From: Dyadobacter sp. LHD-138
GTDB taxonomy: Bacteria; Bacteroidota; Bacteroidia; Cytophagales; Spirosomataceae
DNA: 64,000 nucleotides
NCBI RefSeq assembly: GCF_030929615.1
Contig: NZ_JAVFVU010000013.1
Span: 62,001-126,000, forward strand
Reading direction: 5' to 3'
The notes under the pieces are model-generated. The model did no database searches. It saw only the letters and a program-made list of their open reading frames with translations, and had not been told where the DNA came from. This document shows positions 18,701-26,707 of this stretch, one piece after another (position 1 is the first letter of the stretch; each line of letters opens with the position of its first letter). The position numbers and the translations under genes were made by a program.

Positions 18701-18931
18701 ACCATCGCGATGGTAATCGGTATGGTTCCGATTGCGACCGCGTCGGGTGCCGGAGCGGAATGGAAAAACTCACTCGCCTGGGTATTGATCGGCGGATTAA
18801 CAAGTTCGATGATCCTGACAATTTATCTCGTTCCGATGGCCTATTATCTGGCCGACCGGCTTGGTGAAAAATGGACATCGTTCCGTTCGAAATCCAAATC
18901 TGAAACTTCGGTTGCCACATTGGCACAATAA
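15788..18931 (+). CDS. RND-family efflux pump, inner-membrane permease (AcrB/HAE1-like)
   Basis: This proton-driven exporter is 1047 aa, the size of HAE1 transporters. It shows twelve predicted membrane segments in the 1+5+1+5 pattern and two large periplasmic loops (about residues 35-330 and 550-860). The TM4 aspartate pair for proton relay is seen in GILVDDSIVVLENI. VVKNAILIVDFANQ marks the matching segment of the second half. Substrate (drug, lipid or metabolite) is not predictable. It lacks the longer HME-type metal-pump features. Unusually, the operon continues into an acyl carrier protein and a flavoprotein. Confidence 0.95.
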   Translation: MKFIESIIKRPSMIIVLFAILSIGGIFSYRLLSYELLPEFSVPIVTITTLYPGAAPSEVESEISKKIEDAVSGLDNIDDVTSKSYESASLVIVQLKPGTDIDKALEDAQRDINNMVSDLPDDAETPSLSKISPSDQPIMQLLATSSLPNEVFYQQVEDKYLPVIQQIAGVAEISMVGGDQREIRVNVNDDKLKYYGLSLLQVTQAINQANLDFPTGKVKSASENMTLRLAGKFSSLDDIRNLVISTSKGGSQVRVGDVADITDGLGERESISRYNGQNGIGLFIKKQSDANAVEISRLVQLKLSEIEKANAKDKVHFAIAYDSSIFTLESVEAVTHDLILAVVLVAAVMLLFLHSFRNAFIVMVSVPASLVSAFLFMYVMGYSLNLMTLLALSLVIGILVDDSIVVLENIQRHLEMGKDRWQATIDGVTEIGFAALAITLVIVVVFVPITMVNSVIADLLRQFSLTVAFATMISLLVSFTLTPWMTSNMARIEHLDPKNPFQRFLLWFEKQLTALTTWYHGSLEWVLTHKLMFTGGLIALFVVTGWVMGLGIIGQEFVAQGDQGKFLLTMKLDKSASLQQNNLTARSIEEYLRKKPDVTTIFANVGGASTGMNSSGQGETNRTELTVELKPLTERSGLVPTETYMLNVRKELERKFAGIEFSSAIVGMVNSGSAPIEIFLAGNDLKEILASADDLANRLKKTPGANDVNVSVESGNPEVRVDIDREKMARLGLTIQTVGATMQNAFAGNDDSKFRDGGEDYEIRIMLDAFDRKDPDDVKHITFFSPSANRPVRLEEFADVTLSTGPSVLERKNRRSSVTVTANTLGIGSGTLVANIQADLAKNPLPAGVTITWGGDAKNQSEGFGSLGLAMLAGLILVYFIMVLLYDSFVYPFVVLFSIPVAVIGALLALALSSSNIGIFALLGMLMLIGLVVKNAILIVDFANQQKTLGVPFRQAILHAGEERLRPILMTTIAMVIGMVPIATASGAGAEWKNSLAWVLIGGLTSSMILTIYLVPMAYYLADRLGEKWTSFRSKSKSETSVATLAQ

Positions 18932-18951
18932 CATTTAAATGGATTATTACG

Positions 18952-19188
18952 ATGAAAAAGCAACTTCTTGAACTACTGAGCAGAACGACAGGATTACCGG
19001 CGTCTTCCATTTCCGCGGAATCTCATTTAATGAAAGACCTCGGATTTGACAGTCTGGATACGATTGATCTCGTGCTGCAAATGGAAGATCACTTTCATGT
19101 CGCTATTCCGGATGAAGACTATGATAAACTTCAGACCGTTCAGCAGATAGAAAATTATTTGTCGGCGAAACAGCTGGCCTCTGCGTGA
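18952..19188 (+). CDS. Acyl carrier protein
   Basis: This 78-aa ACP carries Ser34 in the GFDSLDTID motif, the attachment site for 4'-phosphopantetheine, and an acidic helix II (LVLQMEDHF) used to dock partners. It starts 20 bp after the RND permease stop, so it is very probably in the same transcript. No ketosynthase or other fatty-acid or polyketide enzyme is nearby, so this is unlikely to be the housekeeping AcpP; a specialised carrier for modifying a lipid or small molecule handled by the pump is possible (inference). Confidence 0.93.
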   Translation: MKKQLLELLSRTTGLPASSISAESHLMKDLGFDSLDTIDLVLQMEDHFHVAIPDEDYDKLQTVQQIENYLSAKQLASA

Positions 19189-19241
19189 AAATAAGGAGGA
19201 TCGCTAACTGAGATACATGGACATTCGAATAAATAAAGGCA

Positions 19242-20480
19242 ATGAGAGTAATTATTGTAGGCGGAGGATTTGCAGGCATTAACCTTGCGCTGTCATTGGC
19301 TCATAACATCAAATTTCAGGTTACCCTTGTCGACAAAAATAGTTATAACTTTTTTCCGCCATTTCTCTATCAGGTAGCGTCCTCATTTTTTGAACCGTCA
19401 CAAATCAGCAACCCTTTCCTGGAATTATTTTCAGGAAAGGAAAACCTGACTTTTCATAAGGGGAAGCTGGAAAGGGTTATTTCTGCTGAAAACAAAATCA
19501 TTTTGTCGGACGGGTCGCTGGAATATGATTATCTGGTATTGGCCACCGGAACGGAAGCCAATTTCTTTGGAATAAAGAATATCGAAAACCATGCACTTCC
19601 CATAAAGACAATGGAAGACGCCATGGCTTTGCGCAGCCGTTTGATGCAGCAGACAGAAAAAGTGTTAAAATCGAAAGCATCAGAGGAAGTAAAAAAGGCA
19701 CTTACTTTTGTTATTGCGGGCGGCGGTTCGACGGGCGTTGAGGTAGCCGGAATGCTGGCAAATATTAAAAAGGATGTTTTAAAATATTCTTATTCCGGCT
19801 TGCAAGGAACGGCATGTGAAATTTATCTGGTACAGAAAGATCCTGTTTTACTGCCCCTTATGCCGGAAATATCGCGGTTGGACGCATATCGGTATCTCCA
19901 TGATCTGGGCGTAAAAATTCTGCTGAATACCCATGTGAAAGATTTTGTCAACGACGAAGTTTTGCTTTCGTCCGGAGCAGTGATCCACACAGAAAACCTT
20001 GTCTGGACTGCCGGAACTCAGGGAAGGATGCTAAAAGGGCTTCCAGGAAATATTTACGGAACGGATAACAGGATCCTGGTTGACGGATACAACAAAGTAG
20101 TTGGCACGTACAATATTTTTGCTATTGGAGATATGTGTTTGGAAACGGATGCCCCCGGATATCCTGATGGACATCCGCAGGTAGCGCAGGTAGCCATTCA
20201 GCAGGGCGAAAATCTGGCGAAAAACTTTCAGCTGATGGCAGAGCACCGGGAGCTGGAAAAGTTCGTTTACAAGGATCCTGGTTTTTCTATAATAACAGGG
20301 AAAATGAGTGCCGTAATGGGCTGGAATAGGTTTAATATTCATCTGGCGGGAAAGCTGGCCTGGTTCATGAACATGATTGTCCATTGGCGTCCGATGACAC
20401 GCCATACCAACCGCTATAAAATGTTCTACTACGGCGTTAGGTCGTATTTATTTAAAAGCCAATTTTTTAGGAGGATGTAA
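19242..20480 (+). CDS. NAD(P)/FAD-dependent oxidoreductase, type II NADH dehydrogenase-like
   Basis: This flavoprotein of the NDH-2/FCSD group has two dinucleotide-binding motifs: VIIVGGGFAGINLA at the N-terminus for FAD and FVIAGGGSTGVEVAG near residue 160 for NAD(P)H. Further family marks are LVLATGTEANFF and the second FAD contact IFAIGDMC. The ~60-residue C-terminal tail is rich in Trp, Arg and aromatics (WFMNMIVHWRPMTRH) and could sit on the membrane, as in NDH-2, which passes electrons from NADH to quinone. It is located in the RND/ACP operon, 53 bp after the ACP, so an accessory redox role on an ACP-bound or exported molecule is also possible. Confidence 0.85.
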   Translation: MRVIIVGGGFAGINLALSLAHNIKFQVTLVDKNSYNFFPPFLYQVASSFFEPSQISNPFLELFSGKENLTFHKGKLERVISAENKIILSDGSLEYDYLVLATGTEANFFGIKNIENHALPIKTMEDAMALRSRLMQQTEKVLKSKASEEVKKALTFVIAGGGSTGVEVAGMLANIKKDVLKYSYSGLQGTACEIYLVQKDPVLLPLMPEISRLDAYRYLHDLGVKILLNTHVKDFVNDEVLLSSGAVIHTENLVWTAGTQGRMLKGLPGNIYGTDNRILVDGYNKVVGTYNIFAIGDMCLETDAPGYPDGHPQVAQVAIQQGENLAKNFQLMAEHRELEKFVYKDPGFSIITGKMSAVMGWNRFNIHLAGKLAWFMNMIVHWRPMTRHTNRYKMFYYGVRSYLFKSQFFRRM

Positions 20481-20491
20481 TAAAAAGAATT

Positions 20492-20830
20492 TTGAATGCT
20501 ATGAAAAAAATAGATCTGTTTCTGCAAACAATACTCTACAAAACCATCGAGGACCTGTCAGATGCCTCGGTTCATTATCTCATTTACGCCAGGTATTTTT
20601 TCTACGACATTCAAATGAAAGAATACCGGCCGGTACATTTTAATAAGAATTCGATCAAACGCATCGAATTGCTTGCAGACGGACTTAAATGCAAAATGAT
20701 GCTGGACGGACAAGATAACGACGATATTTTTTCGATTATTATTCCTTTTCATTTGATACGAAAGGTGTCCCGCTTTTATCAGTCGGGGATAAAACAGGAA
20801 GAAACCCTGTTCTGTAACCAGTATATTTAG
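20492..20830 (+). CDS. Hypothetical protein, last gene of the RND/ACP operon
   Basis: A 112-aa protein that I do not recognise. It begins only 11 bp after the flavoprotein stop, next to GGAGG at about 20470, and so belongs to the same transcript. It is rich in aromatic and basic residues (for example YARYFFYDIQMKEYRP), and lacks a signal peptide or clear membrane segment. A start three codons later (MKKIDLF) is equally plausible. The stop lies five bases from the stop of the convergent YdcF-type gene, leaving no room for a separate terminator. Confidence 0.7.
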   Translation: MNAMKKIDLFLQTILYKTIEDLSDASVHYLIYARYFFYDIQMKEYRPVHFNKNSIKRIELLADGLKCKMMLDGQDNDDIFSIIIPFHLIRKVSRFYQSGIKQEETLFCNQYI

Positions 20831-20835
20831 CAGGA

Positions 20836-21330
20836 TTAAAAACGTACGCCGTTGTCCAGCAAATCCTGCAAGGCAACTTTTTCATGCCTGAGTAATGGCT
20901 CTAGAATTTCTGGGTCAACCCTTTCACTGGACGCAAGTGAAAAGAAAAATCCTTGAAACGGCGCATAAACGGCTTCAAAAATAACTTTTGCCCGCTCATA
21001 GTGATAGTCCGAGGTTATGATCGTCATGGCCTCCGGATTGTATTCTTCAATAACCCATTTGGATAACGTTGCATCTTCGACGGAATGACGCGATTCTACC
21101 AACGCCAAAATATCCTCTTCCGGAATACCCGCTGCAATAAGCCTTTGTTTTAAATGATAGGCGTGCGGTTTGTCGCTTGTATTGAAGTGTGTACCAAATC
21201 CTCCGGTCAGTATGATTTTGACCTTTTCTTTGGCATAAACAGACAAGCAGGTTTTCAAACGGCTTTCGGCCATCGCACTCAATGTCCCGTCGGCGGCGTT
21301 GGGTGACCCCAATACTAAAATCAGTTTCAT
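20836..21330 (-). CDS. YdcF / DUF218-family protein
   Basis: The 164-aa protein matches the DUF218 pattern: an opening strand LILVLGSPNAADG, the IILTGGFGTH glycine loop, VESRHSVEDATLSKW (the conserved acidic 'S..T..NA' region, here SVEDAT) and ITSDYHYERAKVIFEA, where the family has 'TS..H..RA'. Family members (YdcF, SanA, ElyC) bind nucleotide-like ligands or act in envelope lipid metabolism; the reaction is uncertain. It has no membrane segment, unlike SanA and ElyC, so it is probably cytosolic. It is convergent with the RND operon. Confidence 0.85.
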   Translation of the reverse strand: MKLILVLGSPNAADGTLSAMAESRLKTCLSVYAKEKVKIILTGGFGTHFNTSDKPHAYHLKQRLIAAGIPEEDILALVESRHSVEDATLSKWVIEEYNPEAMTIITSDYHYERAKVIFEAVYAPFQGFFFSLASSERVDPEILEPLLRHEKVALQDLLDNGVRF

Positions 21331-21783
21331 GATCTTTTTTGTACAAAAGTACTTGAGGGAGATAAGCTCCTCATTAATGACCGATTTTTGGTGTTTTTAT
21401 AAAATTCATTTTTGATTTATTTTTATTGTTTTCGAAAAATAGAATTAGATAGTTTTTATTCTATGAAAATCGAAATCAAACGATATGGATTTGTATTTAA
21501 TTTTTATGTTCACATTTAAATAGTACAACTTCTGATTACCCTTTTTTTGTATATCGCTGGGTATGTGTCTACTAGTTATTGTGTCTTTTGTACACTATTA
21601 TCAAAAAAACATATTTCCCAAAAGGTTCCGCAAACGTTCCCGGCAACGTGTGCATAAAAAAAATCAAATAAAGATTTGTATTCTACCAAGTGCCTAAATA
21701 GACTTGATCATGGGTTTTAGGTTGATTTACTATTGAAAATCGCAGTAAATATTGGTATTATTATATTTAATTGGTGTGATCAT
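21331..21783. other. Regulatory region upstream of PUL 1
   Basis: About 450 bp of AT-rich DNA without a supported gene. It contains the ydcF-like promoter at the left end, an A/T motif at 21429-21445 resembling sites before the other two susC genes, and a GC-containing inverted repeat at 21630-21653. The long leader before susC leaves room for control by a regulator encoded elsewhere; no regulator gene is adjacent. Confidence 0.5.
21630..21653. promoter_or_regulatory. Candidate operator before PUL 1 susC
   Basis: GCAAACGTT, six bases (CCCGGC), then AACGTGTGC form an inverted repeat with 8 of 9 arm positions matching, standing out from AT-rich flanks about 130 bp before the susC start. The GCAAACGTT half-site resembles LacI-family operators. 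No LacI gene is in the window, so the regulator is unknown. Confidence 0.45.
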
Positions 21784-24700
21784 ATGATGAAAAATGGTTT
21801 ACTTATTTTACTTCTTCTTAGCCTTACGCTGAGTGGAATGGCACAGACCCGCCAGTTAAAAGGTGAGGTCAGGGATGGTATTACGAAAGATAAGCTGCCG
21901 GGCGTTTCGATTCTGGTGAGAGGTACACGCACCGGGACCACAAGCGATGCGGAAGGTAAGTTCACACTGGACATTCCGGCGACGGGAAGTTCGGTGGTGA
22001 TCAGCTATGTTGGTTTTATCAACCAAACTGTTGAAGTAGGGAAGCGTACTTTTTTGGAAGTAACGTTGGAACCGGACGTAAAGTCGCTCGACGACGTCGT
22101 GGTGATCGGATATGGAGAACAAAAAAGATCTCACCTGACGGGGGCCGTGGCGACGGTTAAGATCAATCAGATCGATGAATTACCGGTAGGGGATATTTCC
22201 TCTGCACTGGCCGGAAAACTGCCGGGTGTATCGGTAAACGGAGGAACGGCCCGTCCGGGAACACCTGCGTCTATTGTGATACGTAATCCGACGAAAGCGT
22301 CAAAAGACGGCGGGAGCAACTCGCCACTGTTTATTATTGACGATGTGATCAGGACGGAAGCCGATTTTCAGCTTCTGGATGCCTCTGAAATAGAAAACCT
22401 GTCTATTTTGAAAGATGGTGCTGCGGCCGTTTATGGCGCGCGGGCAGCTTTGGGTGTTGTAGTGGTGCGAACCAAAAGAGGAAAGGCCGGTAAACCGCAG
22501 GTTAATTATACCACGACTTTCGGCAGCTCGGAGGCAACCTATAAGCCCAAAGTGATGAATGGCGTGCAGCTGGCGACTTATCTTAATGACTACAATAAGA
22601 CCAAAGGTCTTGCACCGACGGATCCTGAATATTATTCAGCCGATGAGCTTGAACATTTTAAGAACAACAATTACAACTGGTTTGATATGGCCTGGAAGCC
22701 GTCTATGAACACCCGCCATGCTTTGAATATCAGCGGAGGAACGGAAAAGGCGACGTTTTTTGCCGGTGCTACTTATTTCTATCAAAACGGAAATGTCGAC
22801 AACATCAATTACAAAAAATGGAATTTCCGCGCAAGTGCCGACGTGAAGGTGACCAACAATATCAAGATCGGACTTGGTGTAAGCGGTAACCTTTCTGATA
22901 ACAAATTATTTTATCTGAAACAGGGAGGTGAAAACGTTGAAAAGGACGTAACCAATCTTTTAAATACGCCGCAGTTTATTCCGCCTTACGTTAATGGTTT
23001 GCCGGTTTTGTTGCCGGGTGGTTCCGGAGCAACGGGTTTCCACTTTTTTGAAGCACAGAAACTGAACAACTATACCCGTGCGAGAAACACGGTGCTGAAC
23101 ATCAACGCTTATCTGGAATATAACGTGCCGTTTGTTCCGGGGTTAAAAGTGAGAACGGTTTACAATAAAAACCTGGGCAACGACTGGGGGAAACAGTTTG
23201 GGACGTATTACAAGACCTACGGGTTTTCAATGCTGGGCAACAACAAACATATTTATGGAGGCACGCCAAATACGGCAACCCGGCTTAATAATGGTGACAG
23301 GTTAAGGTTCAATCCGGGTTATTCCGATGGCTATCAGATGAACGTCAACCTGAGTTATGCAAGGGAGTTTGGCAAACATTCGGTGAGTGCGCTTGCGTTG
23401 GTAGAGCAATCCGAAATTTACACGGAAAGCATTGCGACCATGAAAGAAGGTATTTTTGAAGGTGGAAACGATTATCTGATGTCGGCCCTGGGCGCCAAGG
23501 ATATCGGTCCTAACCTGGCCAATGAGAGCGGAATTTTATCGTATGTCGGCAGGCTGAATTATAGTTACGGTGAAAAATATCTGTTTGAAGTTTCTTTCCG
23601 CCGTGATGCTTCTACCAAATTTGCCCCTGAATACCGTTGGGGGACGTTCCCGCAGCTTTCGGCTGGTTGGGTGATTACGGAAGAGAATTTCTTCAAACAA
23701 AAAGTGGCTTTCGTTAACTTCATGAAACTGCGGGCTTCCATCGGATTTTTGGGCGGCGACCGTACCGCAAGCTGGCAGTGGATGCAGCGTTATACGCCAC
23801 AGGCATCCAACGGCGCGGTGTTTGGAGGGAACAGTGACAGAACGGTGGGGATCAAACTGGAAAAACTGCCTAACTATTTCGGTCGCTGGGATGATGTTAC
23901 CAAGAAAAATATCGGTTTGGACGCGTCGTTCCTGAATAACAAATTGTCAACAACAATTGATGTTTACCACGACCACGGATACAATCTTTTAACGACACTT
24001 TCGTCGTCGGTTCCGCTGACAATCGGGTCGGTGATGCCTTCGGAAAACTATGAAACGGTAAATTCTTTCGGATTGGAGTTTTCAACGGGCTGGAATGACA
24101 AAATCGGCAAGGATATAAACTACAACGTAAATGCTTTTCTGGCATGGAATGATAACAAAAATGTGTTGGTAGATGTAGCAGCGACCAACGTAGGCTCATG
24201 GCTGGATCCGACGGGAAGATCAACCGACCGCGGCGTGCAGGGATATCAGTATCTGGGTATGTTCAGATCTCAGGACGATGTAAACAAATTCCTTGAAACA
24301 AACGCGAATTATACGATTTTCGGTCAGGCTCCAAAACCGGGTATGCTTTATTACAAAGATATTCGTGGCCCAAGACAAACGGATGGCACTTATGCTGCGC
24401 CCGACGGAAAAATCACGGAAGATGATCTGGACTGGCTGACGAACAAGGAAAGTAATCATTATACTTTCGGTTTGTCGTTTGGAATTGGCTATAAAGGTTT
24501 CAAACTGGATGTAGTTACGGCTGGTTCTTTCGGCGGACAGGCAACGATCGAAGGCGATGCAAGAAAAAGAGCAGGCAAGGATGTGTCGCGGCCGGCATTT
24601 TGGGCAGACCATTACACCCCGGAAAACACAACAGCCGCTTATCCTGATCCCTTTTATGAAGACACCTATTCGGTCGTTTCATCTTTCTGGTTCAGAAATT

Positions 24701-24912
24701 CATTCTCGTTCAGAATGCGCAGCCTTAACTTGTCGTACGCACTGGGACAAAATGTGGCCAAACGTTTGGGCGTGACTTCTCTGAAAATCATCGGTGTAGC
24801 CATGAACCCTGTTAATTTTTATAACCCATACAATTATAAAGATGCAGCCGGCGCCTACAACGTGTATCCGGTGATGAGAACCTGGTCGCTTGGACTAAAC
24901 CTTACACTTTAA
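21784..24912 (+). CDS. SusC/RagA-family TonB-dependent outer-membrane transporter (PUL 1)
   Basis: This beta-barrel imports oligosaccharides captured by the partner SusD lipoprotein, powered by TonB. The start at 21784 gives a proper signal peptide (MMKNGLLILLLLSLTLSGMAQ); an upstream ATG at 21733 would add 17 non-signal residues. A carboxypeptidase-like beta-sandwich (LKGEVRDGITKDKLPGVSIL) is followed by the plug start VVVIGYGEQKRSHLTGAV and the long barrel; the C-terminus ends in an aromatic strand (TWSLGLNLTL). It has about 1042 aa and no N-terminal STN domain, so no anti-sigma signalling is expected. It is followed 12 bp later by its SusD. Confidence 0.95.
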   Translation: MMKNGLLILLLLSLTLSGMAQTRQLKGEVRDGITKDKLPGVSILVRGTRTGTTSDAEGKFTLDIPATGSSVVISYVGFINQTVEVGKRTFLEVTLEPDVKSLDDVVVIGYGEQKRSHLTGAVATVKINQIDELPVGDISSALAGKLPGVSVNGGTARPGTPASIVIRNPTKASKDGGSNSPLFIIDDVIRTEADFQLLDASEIENLSILKDGAAAVYGARAALGVVVVRTKRGKAGKPQVNYTTTFGSSEATYKPKVMNGVQLATYLNDYNKTKGLAPTDPEYYSADELEHFKNNNYNWFDMAWKPSMNTRHALNISGGTEKATFFAGATYFYQNGNVDNINYKKWNFRASADVKVTNNIKIGLGVSGNLSDNKLFYLKQGGENVEKDVTNLLNTPQFIPPYVNGLPVLLPGGSGATGFHFFEAQKLNNYTRARNTVLNINAYLEYNVPFVPGLKVRTVYNKNLGNDWGKQFGTYYKTYGFSMLGNNKHIYGGTPNTATRLNNGDRLRFNPGYSDGYQMNVNLSYAREFGKHSVSALALVEQSEIYTESIATMKEGIFEGGNDYLMSALGAKDIGPNLANESGILSYVGRLNYSYGEKYLFEVSFRRDASTKFAPEYRWGTFPQLSAGWVITEENFFKQKVAFVNFMKLRASIGFLGGDRTASWQWMQRYTPQASNGAVFGGNSDRTVGIKLEKLPNYFGRWDDVTKKNIGLDASFLNNKLSTTIDVYHDHGYNLLTTLSSSVPLTIGSVMPSENYETVNSFGLEFSTGWNDKIGKDINYNVNAFLAWNDNKNVLVDVAATNVGSWLDPTGRSTDRGVQGYQYLGMFRSQDDVNKFLETNANYTIFGQAPKPGMLYYKDIRGPRQTDGTYAAPDGKITEDDLDWLTNKESNHYTFGLSFGIGYKGFKLDVVTAGSFGGQATIEGDARKRAGKDVSRPAFWADHYTPENTTAAYPDPFYEDTYSVVSSFWFRNSFSFRMRSLNLSYALGQNVAKRLGVTSLKIIGVAMNPVNFYNPYNYKDAAGAYNVYPVMRTWSLGLNLTL

Positions 24913-24924
24913 AATTCAGCAATA

Positions 24925-26679
24925 ATGAAAACAAGATATATCATAGCCATACTGTCAGCCATAACCCTTTCCGGTTGTGAAAAGGTATTGGATAAAACGG
25001 ACCTTTCCGCCTTCAATGAAGATCAGGTATTTAACGACTCACTTTTGGCAAGAGGTTATGTTGACTACGTTTATGATCAGAACCTGCCTGTGTGGCCCAC
25101 CGGTGATTTTCTTAAATGTACCGATGAAATCTCCGGAGAAACAAGATTTTTTGAGGGAACCGTGCAGGTGAATACCGTCGCTGATTTCGGAACGTCGGTC
25201 AACGCGACCAATAACTATGGCAAGATCCGTTCGATCAACCAGTTTTTATTGAAAATGCCTAACAGCGTTTTGAGCGAAGGATATAAAAAGGAGTTGCAGG
25301 CGCAGATTACTTTTTTCCGTGCTTACCGCTATTTTGACCTGGTGCAATTGTACGGAGGTGTCCCTATCGTGCTGGAACCGCTTGAAGGCGTGGGGCAAGC
25401 AGCGAAGGATGAAGCCGCTATTCCCCGCAGCAGTACTTCCGCCAGCATTCAGCAGATTGTGAAAGATCTGGATTACAGCATTGCCAATTTGCCGGGAAAA
25501 TGGTCAAACAGCAACGACTGGGGAAGAATTACAAGCGGGGCCGCCGCAGGATTTAAAGGAAGAATCCTTTTAAACTGGGCCAGTCCGCAGTTTAATCCAA
25601 ACGATTTGCCGGATCGTTGGCAGTCGGCTTACGATGCCAACAAAAAAGCAATAGACATGCTTACCGCCAACGGATTTAAGCTTCATACCAGCTTTAAGGA
25701 TTTATGGTTTACAGAAGCGAACAATCCCGAGGCGGTTTGGGTAACCTGTTACAACAATAAAGTAGGTGATCAGATTAATAAAAACCAGACCTGGGATAAC
25801 AATACAAGGCCGTCATATCTGGGTACCGGAAGTGGCTCAAACCAGCCAACCTGGGAACTAACGCAGGCCTTTCCGATGAAAAACGGTAAGGATATTACCG
25901 AACAGGGGGCGGGGTATGATGCCAAATTGTTTTACAAAAACCGTGATCCTCGCTTTGACAATACCATCGCATTTAACGGTACAACCTGGCCTATCAACGG
26001 AAACACGGGTTATCGTTTGTGGACCTACATGGTCGACAATAAAACCGTGGAGCAAAAAGCAACGGCGACCGGTTTCTATTGCCGCAAGGCGATTGATCCT
26101 AATCTGGCGACAGGGGCTGTGGCAAACAGCGGAACAGACTGGATTGAAATGCGTTATGCCGAAGTGATGTTGAATTTTGCGGAATCTGCCTGTGGAGTTA
26201 ACAAGCTGGACGAGGCTTACAAACAACTGACCGAAATCAGAAAACGGGCCGGTATTGATGCGGGTGCAAACGGACTTTATGGCTTGAAGGCCGATATGAC
26301 CAGGTCAGAAATGTTTGAAGCGATCCTGCACGAAAGGCAGATTGAGCTTGCCTTTGAAGGAAAACGTTTCTGGGATTTGCGCCGCTGGAAACTGTTTGAA
26401 TCAAAACTGAACGGGAAAAGAAGAAATGGTGTAACGATTAACCTTAAAACATCAGCCATTTCTGCGGCAGCGTTTGCAGCACAGCGCGATGGTATGAACC
26501 TGGACTCGGTCTATAAAAATTACCTTGAAATTGTTCCGAAACAACTCGACACAAAATATGCGATCAAATGGCTTCCTGAATATTATTTCTTTGCCATTCC
26601 GTCAACTGCCCTGACCAATAACCCAAGATTGGAGCAAAATATCGGCTGGCCTTCAGGCACTTTTGATCCTTTGAAATAA
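24925..26679 (+). CDS. SusD/RagB-family glycan-binding lipoprotein (PUL 1)
   Basis: This surface lipoprotein acts as the lid of the SusC transporter and binds glycan. The lipobox is TLSGC, with the lipidated Cys at residue 18. Family landmarks include the helical TPR-like region (KELQAQITFFRAYRYFDLVQLYGGVPIV) and the C-terminal SusD signature (EILHERQIELAFEGKRFWDLRRW). The 584-aa length is typical. It is translationally close to susC and followed 28 bp later by the PL1-like gene. Confidence 0.95.
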   Translation: MKTRYIIAILSAITLSGCEKVLDKTDLSAFNEDQVFNDSLLARGYVDYVYDQNLPVWPTGDFLKCTDEISGETRFFEGTVQVNTVADFGTSVNATNNYGKIRSINQFLLKMPNSVLSEGYKKELQAQITFFRAYRYFDLVQLYGGVPIVLEPLEGVGQAAKDEAAIPRSSTSASIQQIVKDLDYSIANLPGKWSNSNDWGRITSGAAAGFKGRILLNWASPQFNPNDLPDRWQSAYDANKKAIDMLTANGFKLHTSFKDLWFTEANNPEAVWVTCYNNKVGDQINKNQTWDNNTRPSYLGTGSGSNQPTWELTQAFPMKNGKDITEQGAGYDAKLFYKNRDPRFDNTIAFNGTTWPINGNTGYRLWTYMVDNKTVEQKATATGFYCRKAIDPNLATGAVANSGTDWIEMRYAEVMLNFAESACGVNKLDEAYKQLTEIRKRAGIDAGANGLYGLKADMTRSEMFEAILHERQIELAFEGKRFWDLRRWKLFESKLNGKRRNGVTINLKTSAISAAAFAAQRDGMNLDSVYKNYLEIVPKQLDTKYAIKWLPEYYFFAIPSTALTNNPRLEQNIGWPSGTFDPLK

Positions 26680-26707
26680 ATTAGCATACTCAATCAGATT
26701 TTTCATT

